Under the pieces are notes generated by a model that had not been told where the DNA came from, did no database searches, and saw only the letters and a program-made list of their open reading frames with translations. Both the position numbers and the translations under genes were made by a program. A stretch of 64,000 nucleotides of DNA from an uncultured Lachnospiraceae bacterium. Its GTDB lineage: Bacteria; Bacillota; Clostridia; Lachnospirales; Lachnospiraceae. The stretch is taken from positions 1 through 64,000 of the forward strand of contig CABSCP010000003.1 of the NCBI GenBank assembly GCA_902476265.1. The letters are read 5' to 3'. How positions within the stretch are numbered: the stretch's first letter is position 1; each line of letters opens with the position of its first letter. Of the stretch, positions 8,292 through 17,565 are shown one piece after another.

Positions 8292-9455
8292 TTATTTTAC
8301 GACCCGCACCCGGAACACACCGTCTATCGTCTTAAGCTGGGTGAGAATGCTTTCATTGGCAGACGCCTCTAAATCCATCATGGTATAAGCCACATCCCCT
8401 TTGGATTTGTTGGTCATGTTCACGATGTTCAAGTTATTCCACCCCATGACAGAGGTGAATTTGGCAATCATGTTGGCAATATTTTTATGGAACACCACAA
8501 TCCTGCAGGCAGAGGTGCAGACACCCATATCACAGTCCGGGAAGTTGACGCTGTTCTGGATATTTCCGTTATCCAGATATTCCTGCAGCTGTCTCACCGC
8601 CATGACCGCGCAGTTTTCCTCGGATTCTTCGGTGGAAGCCCCCAGATGGGGGATCACGATACAGCCGGGGTTTCCGGCCGTCACAGGATTGGGGAAATCC
8701 GTCACATATTTTTTGATCCTGCCGGATGCGATTCCGTCCAGCACTGCCTTTTCATCCACCAGTAAGTCCCTGGCAAAATTCAAAAGAACGACACCGTCCC
8801 TCATCCGCGCAATCGCTTCCTGATTGATCATTTCCCTGGTGGCATCCAAAAGCGGCACATGGATGGTGATGTAATCACACTGTTCGTAAATTTCGTTCAC
8901 ATCCAGCACATGTTTGACGTCACGGCTCAGATTCCATGCCGCGTCCACAGAAACATAGGGGTCATATCCCAGCACTTCCATGCCCATATGCTTCGCCACA
9001 TTGGCCACCTTCACGCCGATGGCGCCCAGGCCGATGATCCCCAGCCGTTTCCCCATGATTTCTGTTCCGGCAAATTTTTTCTTTTCCTTTTCCACGGCTT
9101 TACTGATATCGGCATCGTCCTGATTGGCCGCCACCCAGTTGATTCCTTCCACAATGCCCCGGCTGGCCAGCAGCATTCCGGCGATCACCAGCTCTTTCAC
9201 CCCGTTGGCGTTGGCCCCGGGGGTATTGAACACCACGATTCCCTGGCGGGCGCATTGATCCAGAGGAATATTGTTTACACCGGCCCCCGCCCTGGCCACC
9301 GCCAGCAGGTTTTCCGGCAGTTCCATGTTATGCATGGACGCGCTCCTGACAAGAATGCCGTCCGCTTCGGCGATATCCTCTGTTTTCCGGAAATCTTTTG
9401 AAAAATTTGCAAGCCCGGTTTCTGCAATCGGATTTAAGCATAAATAATGATACAT
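8292..9455 (-). CDS. serA: D-3-phosphoglycerate dehydrogenase with ACT domain
   Basis: A 387-aa NAD-dependent enzyme that oxidises 3-phosphoglycerate to 3-phosphohydroxypyruvate, the first step of serine synthesis. The Rossmann motif GLGAIG is at residues 142-147. The catalytic Arg/Glu/His set is represented by NFARD, DFPNP and IPHLGAS. An ACT domain follows from about residue 320 (GDVAYTMMDLE), suggesting feedback control. The start at 9455 is set by a GGAGGAGGA site and matches family length; a longer frame would run into serC. It follows serC by 19 bases in the same operon. Confidence 0.95.
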   Translation of the reverse strand: MYHYLCLNPIAETGLANFSKDFRKTEDIAEADGILVRSASMHNMELPENLLAVARAGAGVNNIPLDQCARQGIVVFNTPGANANGVKELVIAGMLLASRGIVEGINWVAANQDDADISKAVEKEKKKFAGTEIMGKRLGIIGLGAIGVKVANVAKHMGMEVLGYDPYVSVDAAWNLSRDVKHVLDVNEIYEQCDYITIHVPLLDATREMINQEAIARMRDGVVLLNFARDLLVDEKAVLDGIASGRIKKYVTDFPNPVTAGNPGCIVIPHLGASTEESEENCAVMAVRQLQEYLDNGNIQNSVNFPDCDMGVCTSACRIVVFHKNIANMIAKFTSVMGWNNLNIVNMTNKSKGDVAYTMMDLEASANESILTQLKTIDGVFRVRVVK

Positions 9456-9474
9456 ATCAACTTCCTCCTCCGGC

Positions 9475-10557
9475 TCAAAGATTCTCGGCCTCAAATTTTC
9501 TCATGAAGGCCACCAGCTTTTCCACCCCTTCCATGGGCATCGCATTGTAAATGCTGGCGCGCATTCCGCCTACGCTTCTGTGGCCTTTCAGATTTTCAAG
9601 TCCGTTTTCTTTCGCCTGCGCCACAAATTTCGCATCCAGCTCCTTATCTCCGGTCACAAAAGGAACATTCATCAGAGATCGGTCCTCTTTTCTCACCGTT
9701 CCTTTAAATAATTTGCTTTCATCCAGGAAATCATAAAGGAGTTTCGCTTTCTTCTCATTATATTCTTTCATGGCAGCCAGGCCGCCCCGCTTTTTGAGCC
9801 ATTTGAATACTTTACCGCAGATGTAAATGCCGTAAGCGGGAGGCGTGTTATACAGAGATTTAGCATCCGCATGGGTCTTATAACGAAGCATGGTAGGAGT
9901 GCCGGGAAGCACATCCTCTGTGATCAGGTCCTCTCTGATGATGACGATCACCACCCCCGCCGGTCCGATATTTTTCTGTACGCCGCCGTAAATCAGGCCG
10001 TATTTGGAAACATCCACCGGTTCCGACAAAAAGCAGGAGGACACATCGGCCACCAGAGTTTTCCCCTTCGTGTCGGGAAGTATTTTAAATTTCGTTCCGT
10101 AAATCGTATTGTTTTCACAGATATACACATAGTCCGCATCTTCGTCAATGGGAAGGTCGGTACAATCCGGTATGTAGGAAAAGGTCTGATCCTCGGAAGA
10201 AGCAATTGCCTTTGCATTCCCATACATACGGGCTTCCTGATAGGCTTTCTTCGCCCACTGGCCCGTGATGATATAATCTGCCACGCCGTTTTTCATCAGA
10301 TTCATGGGAATCATGGCAAACTGCTGGCTGGCGCCGCCCTGTAAAAAGAGCACTCTATAGTTATCGGGAATATTCATCAGTTCCCGCAGATCGGTCTCCG
10401 CCTCCTGAATAATCGTTTCATATACCTTGGAGCGGTGGCTCATCTCCATGACGGACATTCCGCAGCCCCTGTAATCCAGCATCTCCTCTGCCGCTTCTTT
10501 TAAAACTTCTTCCGGAAGTACTGCCGGACCGGCGCTGAAATTATAAACTCTGGACAT
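9475..10557 (-). CDS. serC: Phosphoserine aminotransferase
   Basis: A 360-aa pyridoxal-phosphate enzyme converting 3-phosphohydroxypyruvate and glutamate to phosphoserine, the second step of serine synthesis. The N-terminus YNFSAGPAVLPEEVL and the cofactor lysine region (YGLIYGGVQKNIGPAG) are diagnostic, and HRSVGGMRASIYNAM near the C-terminus is the conserved substrate-binding segment. It precedes serA by 19 bases. No phosphoserine phosphatase (serB) is in this window, so the last step must be encoded elsewhere. Confidence 0.96.
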   Translation of the reverse strand: MSRVYNFSAGPAVLPEEVLKEAAEEMLDYRGCGMSVMEMSHRSKVYETIIQEAETDLRELMNIPDNYRVLFLQGGASQQFAMIPMNLMKNGVADYIITGQWAKKAYQEARMYGNAKAIASSEDQTFSYIPDCTDLPIDEDADYVYICENNTIYGTKFKILPDTKGKTLVADVSSCFLSEPVDVSKYGLIYGGVQKNIGPAGVVIVIIREDLITEDVLPGTPTMLRYKTHADAKSLYNTPPAYGIYICGKVFKWLKKRGGLAAMKEYNEKKAKLLYDFLDESKLFKGTVRKEDRSLMNVPFVTGDKELDAKFVAQAKENGLENLKGHRSVGGMRASIYNAMPMEGVEKLVAFMRKFEAENL

Positions 10558-10681
10558 CTTCTCTCCTCCTCACCCATTGATGGGGACTGTCCCGGGGCAG
10601 TCCCGTAAAAGGTTATTCCTGCATTTCCTTTCGCCCTATTGTACCCGCTTTTCTCACTTTAGTCAACTACCATGCTAAATT

Positions 10682-12361
10682 TTATTTCTGCTCTGCCAGG
10701 TCGTCGCCGTCAAACACTTCGCTGATGGCTGCTCCCGCCGGAACCATGGGGAACACCTTGTCGTCCTTTGGAATCATGCATTCGATCAGCACAGGTTTTT
10801 GCAGCGCGATCGCCTTTTCGATAGCCGGAGCCACCTCTTCCTTTTTGGTCACCCGGATTGCTGTACAGCCCAGCCCTTCCGCCACTTTACAGAAGTCCAC
10901 GCTGTCCTCCAAAATCGTCTGGGAATACCGTTTTTCATAAAAAAGAGTCTGCCACTGGCGCACCATGCCCAGCACATGGTTATTGATGACGATCTGGATG
11001 ATGGGGATGTGATACCGGCTGGCGGTTGCCAGCTCATTCATGTTCATGCGGAAACAGCCGTCCCCGGCGATGTTCACACAGATTTTGTCCGGACGCCCCA
11101 TCTTCGCGCCAATGCAGGCGCCAAGGCCGAATCCCATGGTGCCCAGCCCGCCGGAAGAAAGGAACGTGCGGGGTTTGGTATAATGATAATACTGCGCCGC
11201 CCACATCTGATGCTGTCCCACATCCGTGGTCACCACCGCTTCCCCTTTTGTGATCCTGTCAAGTTCCTCAATCACATAAGGGCAGCTCAATGTCTGAGTA
11301 TCATATTTGAGCGGATATTTTTCCTTTAATTCCCGAATATGGGCAGTCCATTCGGGATGACTTGCCTGATCCATCCTGTCGGTGAGTTCCGAAAGCACCG
11401 CCTTTAGATCTCCCACAACGGCCACATCCGCATGGATATTTTTATTGATTTCCGCCGCATCGATATCAATATGCAGCACCTTCGCATTTTTGGCAAAAAG
11501 GGATGCGTTTCCCACCACACGGTCGGAGAAACGAGCCCCCAGCGCTACCAGAAGGTCGCATTCGCTGACCCCTAAGTTAGAGGTCTTGGTGCCGTGCATT
11601 CCGATCATGCCGGTATAGAGGGGATCATAACCGTCATAAGCGCCTTTTCCCATCAGCGTGTCGCAGACCGGGGCATCCAGCTTCTTTGCAAAAGCGCGCA
11701 CTTCTTCGGATGCGCCGGAAATGACCGCACCGCCGCCCAGATAAATAAAGGGCTTTTGGGCATTAGCAATCAGAGACAACGCCTTGTCGATATCTTCCCG
11801 GGTATAGCGGTTGATGCGCTCTGTACCGGCGGGCGCTGCCGGGGTGAATTCGCAGGTATTGGCCGTCACATCTTTGGTTACGTCCACCAGCACCGGGCCG
11901 GGCCGGCCGGATTTTGCAATTTTAAACGCTTTACGCAACGTCTGGGCCAGAATATTGACATCCTTTACAATATAACCGTGTTTGGTGATGGGCATGGTCA
12001 CGCCCGCAATATCCACCTCCTGGAAGGTATCTTTGCCTAACAAAGGCAGCACCACATTCGCTGTGATGGCCACCATAGGCACGGAATCCATATAGGCGGT
12101 GGCGATGCCGGTGACCAGATTGGTGGCACCCGGGCCGCTGGTGGCCAGACAGACCCCCACCTTTCCGGTGGCTCTGGCATAGCCGTCCGCCGCATGCGCA
12201 GCCCCCTGTTCATGGGAAGTCAGCACATGGAAAATTTCATCGCTGTGTCGATACAGGGCGTCATAAATATTTAAAATGGTGCCGCCCGGGTAGCCGAAAA
12301 CCACATCCACTCCCTGTTCTTTTAAACATTCCACAATGATCTCTGCACCTGTCAATAACAT
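10682..12361 (-). CDS. ilvB: Acetolactate synthase, large (catalytic) subunit
   Basis: A 559-aa thiamine-diphosphate enzyme that condenses pyruvate to acetolactate (or 2-aceto-2-hydroxybutyrate) for valine, leucine and isoleucine synthesis. The catalytic Glu is E51 in SHEQGAAHAADGYARATG. The cofactor motif runs from GDGCF to VINN about 28 residues later. The length is standard for the anabolic catalytic subunit. It follows ilvD by 28 bases. No small regulatory subunit (ilvN/ilvH) is adjacent; it must be elsewhere or absent. A 124-bp gap with a GGGACTG/CAGTCCC hairpin (10581-10602) separates it from serC. Confidence 0.95.
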   Translation of the reverse strand: MLLTGAEIIVECLKEQGVDVVFGYPGGTILNIYDALYRHSDEIFHVLTSHEQGAAHAADGYARATGKVGVCLATSGPGATNLVTGIATAYMDSVPMVAITANVVLPLLGKDTFQEVDIAGVTMPITKHGYIVKDVNILAQTLRKAFKIAKSGRPGPVLVDVTKDVTANTCEFTPAAPAGTERINRYTREDIDKALSLIANAQKPFIYLGGGAVISGASEEVRAFAKKLDAPVCDTLMGKGAYDGYDPLYTGMIGMHGTKTSNLGVSECDLLVALGARFSDRVVGNASLFAKNAKVLHIDIDAAEINKNIHADVAVVGDLKAVLSELTDRMDQASHPEWTAHIRELKEKYPLKYDTQTLSCPYVIEELDRITKGEAVVTTDVGQHQMWAAQYYHYTKPRTFLSSGGLGTMGFGLGACIGAKMGRPDKICVNIAGDGCFRMNMNELATASRYHIPIIQIVINNHVLGMVRQWQTLFYEKRYSQTILEDSVDFCKVAEGLGCTAIRVTKKEEVAPAIEKAIALQKPVLIECMIPKDDKVFPMVPAGAAISEVFDGDDLAEQK

Positions 12362-12389
12362 ATGTATATACCCCCGTATTCATTCTCTC

Positions 12390-14057
12390 TTATTTTTTGA
12401 TCTCCAGGATCGCGCCGCGGTTGCCGCTGGTTACCATCTCCCGGTACCGCGCCAGGTAGCCGGTGGTGATTTTCGGCTCTCTGGGCTGCCACTTCGCCTT
12501 TCTCTCTGCCATCTCTTCCTCCGAAACCTTCACATTCAGACTGTTCTCGGGAATGTTGATGCTGATGAGATCGCCTTCTTCCACCAGCGCGATAGGGCCG
12601 CCCACCGCTGCTTCCGGCGAAACGTGGCCGATGGATGCGCCTCTGGATGCGCCGGAGAAACGGCCGTCCGTGATCAGTGCAACCGAGGACCCAAGGCCCA
12701 TGCCTGCAATGGCGGAAGTGGGATTTAACATCTCCCTCATGCCGGGCCCGCCTTTGGGACCTTCATACCGGATCACCACCACGTCGCCGGCCACGATCTT
12801 CCCGCCTTTGATGGCTTCAATGGCATCCTCCTCGCAGTCAAATACTCTGGCAGGCCCTTCATGCACCATCATTTCGGGCACTACGGCGCTGCGTTTTACC
12901 ACCGCCGTATCCGGCGCCAGATTTCCCTTTAAGACCGCAATGCCGCCGGTCCGGGAATAAGGGTTCTCGACGGGGCGGATGACTTCGGGATTTTTGTTGA
13001 TACAGCCTGCGATGTTTTCACCCACGGTCTTTCCTGTCACCGTCATCAGATCCGTATACAGCAGGCCTTTTTTGTTCAGTTCGTTCATCACCGCATAAAC
13101 GCCGCCCGCCTCGTTGAGGTCCTCGATATAAGTGGGGCCGGCAGGCGCCAAATGGCATAAGTTGGGGGTCTTTGCGGAAAGCTCGTTGGCGATTTCCATG
13201 TTCAGCTCTACCCCCGCTTCATGGGCGATGGCGGGCAGATGCAGCATGGAGTTGGTGGAACAGCCCAGCGCCATATCCACGGTGAGGGCGTTCATAAATG
13301 CGTCCTTTGTCATGATATCTCTGGGGCGGATATCCTTTTTCACCAGTTCCATGATCTGCATACCGGCATGTTTGGCCAGACGGATGCGTTCCGAATAAAC
13401 GGCGGGTATCGTGCCGTTTCCTTTTAATCCCATGCCCAGAGCTTCCGTCAGACAGTTCATGGAATTTGCCGTATACATGCCGGAGCAGGAACCGCAGGTG
13501 GGACATACTTTTTCTTCAAATTCCGCCAGCTCTTCCATTGTCATGGTACCCGCAGCCACAGAACCCACCGCCTCAAACATGGAGGAAAGGCTCCTCTTCT
13601 GTCCGTGCACACGGCCCGCCATCATGGGGCCGCCGGAAACGAAAATGGTGGGGATATTGACACGGGCCGCAGCCATCAGCAGGCCGGGCACGTTTTTATC
13701 ACAGTTGGGAATGCACACAAGCCCGTCAAACTGATGGGCAATCGCCATACATTCCGTGCTGTCACAGATCAGATCCCGGGTCACCAGGGAGTATTTCATG
13801 CCCACATGGCCCATGGCGATGCCGTCGCAGACTGCTATGGCAGGAAATACCACCGGCGTGCCGCCAGCCATGGCAACCCCCATTTTCACCGCCTCGGTAA
13901 TTTTATCCAGGTTCATATGGCCCGGCACAATTTCATTATAGGAATTGACAATGCCGATCAGGGGTCTGTTCCTTTCCTCTTCGGTCATGCCCAGCGCATT
14001 CATCAGACTTCTGTGGGGCGCCTGCTGTACACCCTTTGTCACGTTTTCACTTCTCAT
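12390..14057 (-). CDS. ilvD: Dihydroxy-acid dehydratase
   Basis: A 555-aa iron-sulfur enzyme that dehydrates 2,3-dihydroxy acids to the 2-keto acids of valine and isoleucine. Cluster-binding motifs are visible: C119 in PNCDKNVPG and C185/C188/C191 in CPTCGSCSGMYTAN. The C-terminal GRFSGASRGASIGHVSPEA segment is a family signature. It is the second gene of the leuB-ilvD-ilvB operon. The absence of ilvC here means the pathway is split over the genome. Confidence 0.96.
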   Translation of the reverse strand: MRSENVTKGVQQAPHRSLMNALGMTEEERNRPLIGIVNSYNEIVPGHMNLDKITEAVKMGVAMAGGTPVVFPAIAVCDGIAMGHVGMKYSLVTRDLICDSTECMAIAHQFDGLVCIPNCDKNVPGLLMAAARVNIPTIFVSGGPMMAGRVHGQKRSLSSMFEAVGSVAAGTMTMEELAEFEEKVCPTCGSCSGMYTANSMNCLTEALGMGLKGNGTIPAVYSERIRLAKHAGMQIMELVKKDIRPRDIMTKDAFMNALTVDMALGCSTNSMLHLPAIAHEAGVELNMEIANELSAKTPNLCHLAPAGPTYIEDLNEAGGVYAVMNELNKKGLLYTDLMTVTGKTVGENIAGCINKNPEVIRPVENPYSRTGGIAVLKGNLAPDTAVVKRSAVVPEMMVHEGPARVFDCEEDAIEAIKGGKIVAGDVVVIRYEGPKGGPGMREMLNPTSAIAGMGLGSSVALITDGRFSGASRGASIGHVSPEAAVGGPIALVEEGDLISINIPENSLNVKVSEEEMAERKAKWQPREPKITTGYLARYREMVTSGNRGAILEIKK

Positions 14058-14188
14058 TGCTTTTCCCCGCTTTCTGCTGTTCTTGTTACCGCTCCCTTTG
14101 GAAGCAATAACGTTGTTTTATTGTGTTTCTTTCACTCGTATTGTCTGTTTTAGCCCTTTCCGGCTGTCCGGTTCTGCAGGCCCTCGCT

Positions 14189-15271
14189 TCAAACCCGTTC
14201 TGTCAGAAGATCGCCCATCTTTTTGCAGCCCACCAGAGTGCACCCCGGGGACATGATGTCTCCCGTACGGAAGCCTTCTTTTAAGACCTGCTTCACCGCT
14301 GCTTCCACGGCATCCGCTTCCCGGTCCAGATCGAAGGAATAACGCAGCATCATGGCCGCACTCAGCACCGTTGCGATGGGGTTTGCAATATCCTTACCCG
14401 CAATGTCCGGCGCGCTGCCGTGGCTGGGCTCATACAGACCGAATTTGCTATCGTTTAAGCTGGCCGAGGACAGCATGCCGATGGAACCCGTTACCATGCT
14501 GGCTTCGTCCGAAAGGATGTCGCCGAACATATTTTCCGTCAGAATCACATCGAACTGGGCCGGATCCTTCACCAGCTGCATGGCACAGTTGTCCACCAGC
14601 ATATGGGAAAGCTCCACATCCGGATAATCTTTTGCCACTTCGTTGACCACCGCCCGCCATAACCGGGAGGAATCCAGCACATTTGCCTTATCCACGCTGG
14701 TCACCTTATGCTTTCTCTTTCTGGCGATTTCAAAGCCTTTCACCGCGATCCGGCGGATTTCATTTTCATCATATGTGAGGGTATCGACAGCTTTGCGCAC
14801 GCCGTTTTCTTCCACGGTTTTGCGCTCTCCGAAATACAGGCCTCCGGTCAGTTCCCGCATGATCAGCATATCAAATCCCGCCCGGCTGATCTCTTCCTTT
14901 AAAGGGCAGGCCGCCGCCAGCTCTTCATACAGATAGGCCGGCCGTAAATTGGCAAACAGATTCAATGCCTTACGGATCGCCAAAAGCCCCGCTTCCGGCC
15001 TTTTCTCCGGGGGCAGTTTGTACCAGGGCGAAGTGTTGGTATCCCCTCCGATGGAGCCCATCAGCACCGCATCCGCCGCTTTTGCCTCCCCAAACGCTTC
15101 TTCTGTCAGCGGAATGCCATACGCATCAATGGATGCGCCTCCCATCAGAATATCCTTCATATGTATGGTATGCCCATATTTTTCCGCCACCTTATTCAGC
15201 ACTTTTTTCGCTTCGGCCACAATCTCAGGGCCGATCCCGTCACCGGGAATGCAGACAATATTCAATTCCAT
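14189..15271 (-). CDS. leuB: 3-isopropylmalate dehydrogenase
   Basis: A 360-aa NAD-dependent oxidative decarboxylase acting third in leucine synthesis. The N-terminus IVCIPGDGIGPEIV and the signature MFGDILSDEASMVTGSIGML are present, with the substrate-binding MRELTGGLYFG. The start at 15271 is preferred because GGAGG sits six bases upstream; the in-frame ATG at 15277 is too close to that site. It leads the leuB-ilvD-ilvB operon. leuA, leuC and leuD are not in the window. Confidence 0.95.
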   Translation of the reverse strand: MELNIVCIPGDGIGPEIVAEAKKVLNKVAEKYGHTIHMKDILMGGASIDAYGIPLTEEAFGEAKAADAVLMGSIGGDTNTSPWYKLPPEKRPEAGLLAIRKALNLFANLRPAYLYEELAAACPLKEEISRAGFDMLIMRELTGGLYFGERKTVEENGVRKAVDTLTYDENEIRRIAVKGFEIARKRKHKVTSVDKANVLDSSRLWRAVVNEVAKDYPDVELSHMLVDNCAMQLVKDPAQFDVILTENMFGDILSDEASMVTGSIGMLSSASLNDSKFGLYEPSHGSAPDIAGKDIANPIATVLSAAMMLRYSFDLDREADAVEAAVKQVLKEGFRTGDIMSPGCTLVGCKKMGDLLTERV

Positions 15272-15342
15272 TTTCATCCTCCACACATGCCCACATGGGC
15301 CGTCCGCGGTCATTTGTCTTTCTGCCGCGGCTGTTATGTTCC

Positions 15343-15371
15343 AGTTTAGCGTACTGCTGATCATTTTTCAA
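15343..15371 (-). promoter_or_regulatory. Candidate promoter of the leuB operon
   Basis: On the minus strand TTGAAA (15366-15371) and TAAACT (15343-15348) are 17 bases apart and 71 bases upstream of the leuB start. The leader also holds CCGCGG direct copies and a GCCCAT/GTGGGC hairpin. No T-box consensus is visible. Confidence 0.45.
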
Positions 15372-15380
15372 CAAAAACCG

Positions 15381-15413
15381 AAAAAAAGGCCATACCGGTT
15401 CGATATGGCCTTT
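15381..15413 (-). terminator. Terminator of the PadR-DUF1700-DUF4097 operon
   Basis: A 10-bp stem AAAGGCCATA/TATGGCCTTT is followed on the minus strand by a run of T residues, 55 bases after the DUF4097 stop codon. Confidence 0.8.
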
Positions 15414-15467
15414 ATAACTGTAAGTAATATGGTTCGCGTTTTATATTCTTTTTGGATATGCCTCACT

Positions 15468-16508
15468 CTATTGGTTTTCCCGGACGATGATTTTTCCCTG
15501 GCGGCTTGTCACTCGGATTTTTCCCGCCAGTTCCGCATTATCCTGTCTGTTCACGGATTCCCTTCCGGTGGAATCGTCTCTGAAAATCAGTTCATTCTCT
15601 GCCCAAGGCACCTGAAGCTCTCCTCTCTGCGCTTCCAAAAAGAAATTGTAATCGTCCAGTTTCCCTTCCAGTCCCAGCGTTACACCATACTGTACCTCTG
15701 CCGTCAGAACCATATCCCGTGCTGCCTTTCCCAGAGACATGCTTCCGTTTTCCAACGTGACGGACGCTTCCGGCGCTGTCAGCTCTCCGCCCGCAAAATT
15801 GCCATGGGAACTCTCAATCCGGCAGCTTTGTGCCCCATGCAGTCCGCCGTTTACCTGAAAATCACCCGATTTCAGATAAACATCCAACGCATCGCCTTCC
15901 CAGCTGTCCAGTGTAAAATTTCCTCCGTATCCCAGATTGACATCCAGATCCTTCATATGAATGGCCCCGGCCGTCAAATCCCCGTCATCTTCCCAGACGG
16001 TAGCCCTTTCGATCACCGCATCTTTGGGCAGATAAAGTTTCACACATTCCTTTTTCTGCTCTTCTTTCCAGCCAAGGCCTTCCTTTCCTATCCATAGGTA
16101 ATAGCTCTGACCGTTAAAAGATTTTTCCTGATTCTTGCCCTGCAAAAAAGTGAAAACACCGTCCTCCGCGCCGTATACAGGAGCCTTCAAGTCATTCAAT
16201 TCATATTGCAGATAATACCCGTCGGAGGGAATGATTTCCAGATCCGCATCCTTAAGTTTGATATCAAACTCCGTAAAGGGCTCCACTTCCATTTTGGGCT
16301 GACTGTAAGCAATACCGCCCTCCGGATTTTCCACCCTTTTTTTTGTTTTCCGGTCAAAAACTCCTTCCGCCGTATGGATCGTTTTATCGTCTATGTATAT
16401 GCCCAGACGTCCGCCCATCGTGTATCCGGCCAAAAACAGAATGACACCTGTCAGAAAAATCCCCAGTGCAGAATATAAAAACAGCTTTCTTCCTTTGCTT
16501 TGCTTCAT
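15468..16508 (-). CDS. DUF4097-type beta-strand repeat protein, membrane-anchored
   Basis: A 346-aa protein with one N-terminal membrane segment (residues about 10-30, LFLYSALGIFLTGVILFLAGYTMG) and a long exported part made of repeating short beta strands of the DUF4097 (putative adhesin/beta-helix) type, such as DLDVNLGYGGNFTLDSWEG. Function in the family is not established; these proteins usually follow a DUF1700 protein and a PadR regulator, as here. Its start overlaps the upstream stop as ATGA. A paralogue lies at 21223-22212. Confidence 0.8.
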   Translation of the reverse strand: MKQSKGRKLFLYSALGIFLTGVILFLAGYTMGGRLGIYIDDKTIHTAEGVFDRKTKKRVENPEGGIAYSQPKMEVEPFTEFDIKLKDADLEIIPSDGYYLQYELNDLKAPVYGAEDGVFTFLQGKNQEKSFNGQSYYLWIGKEGLGWKEEQKKECVKLYLPKDAVIERATVWEDDGDLTAGAIHMKDLDVNLGYGGNFTLDSWEGDALDVYLKSGDFQVNGGLHGAQSCRIESSHGNFAGGELTAPEASVTLENGSMSLGKAARDMVLTAEVQYGVTLGLEGKLDDYNFFLEAQRGELQVPWAENELIFRDDSTGRESVNRQDNAELAGKIRVTSRQGKIIVRENQ

Positions 16509-17098
16509 GATCTTTTCCTCCCCTTACTGCGAATCAGGCTTTTCTTCATGAAATGATCTGCCAGCCTTCCCAACAGCCCGAATACAGTCGTAATCAGCCA
16601 GAGAACCAGCAGGCCGCCGCCGATCATCATGAGTCCCACACCAAGGGCCGTCAGGCCGCTGGGGGCTGCAAAGGGCAGAAGCCAGATGCCCAGGCCGGCC
16701 GCCGTAAATGCCATTGCAACCATCATGAATAAGAAGACGGCTCCAATAAGCAGCCCAATTCCAATGAAAAGCAGCAGGATCAGCGCTGCTACCAGCCCCA
16801 CCAGCGTGACAGGAAAAGCCGCAATGGAAAGCAGAACGATCCGGCAGGTGGACAGACGCTTTCTCGCCGCTCTTCTGCCGCATCCGGACTCTTCTTTCAG
16901 ACGCCGCTGTGCAATTTCCAGAATCAGCTCTTCCGCCGCTTCCTTCGGCGTTCCCAGCCGTTCAATCGCTTCCCCTTCATTTTCCGGTCCCGCTTCTTCA
17001 AAATATTCTTCAAAGTATGCCAAAGCCCTGTCGTATTCTTCCTTCGGCAGCTTTCTGATCCCATAGGAAAGTTCTTTCATATATTGATTCCGATTCAT
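16505..17098 (-). CDS. DUF1700/HAAS-domain membrane protein
   Basis: A 197-aa protein. Residues 1-75 form the HAAS-type helical domain (MNRNQYMKELSYGIRKLPKE...YFEEYFEEAGPENEGEAIERLGTPKEAAEEL) seen in DUF1700 proteins that work with PadR regulators. The rest has several glycine-rich membrane helices and a basic tail. The start at 17098 overlaps the padR stop (ATGA), which favours it over the longer frame beginning at 17152. Likely part of an envelope-stress or membrane-sensing module with the two flanking genes; the signal is unknown. Confidence 0.8.
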   Translation of the reverse strand: MNRNQYMKELSYGIRKLPKEEYDRALAYFEEYFEEAGPENEGEAIERLGTPKEAAEELILEIAQRRLKEESGCGRRAARKRLSTCRIVLLSIAAFPVTLVGLVAALILLLFIGIGLLIGAVFLFMMVAMAFTAAGLGIWLLPFAAPSGLTALGVGLMMIGGGLLVLWLITTVFGLLGRLADHFMKKSLIRSKGRKRS

Positions 17099-17412
17099 TC
17101 CCCTTCTCCCCCTTCCAAAATAGCATCCATTTCCTTTTTCCATAACTGCCATTCTTTTGTCAGCTTCAAATATCTGTCCTGCCCCAGAGAGGTCACCTTA
17201 TAATAACGCCGGTTCCTTCCCTGAATCTGCCGGTCATAGGCCTCCACCAGCCCTTCCTCCAAAAGCCGCTTTAAAACCGGATAAAGTGTGGAGTCCTTGG
17301 CATTGGATACGGTTCTGATTCGCTGCGAAATCTCGTATCCATAGGAATCCTCATGTTCGATGACGGCCAGCACCAGAAATTGCAGCATTTCCGCATTTAC
17401 CGTAAAAGTCAA
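17095..17412 (-). CDS. PadR-family transcriptional regulator
   Basis: About 105 aa. A winged-helix domain is clear: LAVIEHEDSYGYEISQRIR, then STLYPVLKRLLEEGLVEAY and GRNRRYYKVTSLG, followed by a short helical C-terminus for dimerisation. It likely represses its own operon, which includes the DUF1700 and DUF4097 genes. The start is proposed as TTG at 17412 because a full AGGAGGT ends six bases before it; the ATGs at 17430 and 17418 have no usable ribosome site (the AGGAGGT itself would lie inside that frame). Confidence 0.85.
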   Translation of the reverse strand: MTFTVNAEMLQFLVLAVIEHEDSYGYEISQRIRTVSNAKDSTLYPVLKRLLEEGLVEAYDRQIQGRNRRYYKVTSLGQDRYLKLTKEWQLWKKEMDAILEGGEGE

Positions 17413-17509
17413 TTCCATACCTCCTCTCATTTTTCTATATATCTCTCATTTGTTTATATTATATTCTATATAATATATAAATGCAACATATATTTCCAAA
17501 TTTTATATA

Positions 17510-17547
17510 AAAAAACAGGGAGGGGAATTGATTTCTTCCCGTCCCTG
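17510..17547 (-). terminator. Terminator of the sucrose operon
   Basis: On the minus strand an imperfect stem CAGGGACGGGAA/TTCCCCTCCCTG is followed by seven T residues, just after the scrB stop. Confidence 0.75.
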
Positions 17548-17565
17548 CCCTTCTTTCGTTTTATT

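Noticed and set aside
15272..15380. Possible T-box leader before leuB
   Set aside because: The hairpins are short and I could not find the conserved T-box sequence (AGGGTGGNACCGCG type) or an antiterminator next to a T run.
14949..16097. A 382-codon open frame on the plus strand across leuB and the DUF4097 gene
   Set aside because: It runs antisense through two well-supported genes and the terminator between them, has no ribosome site and its translation shows no family features.
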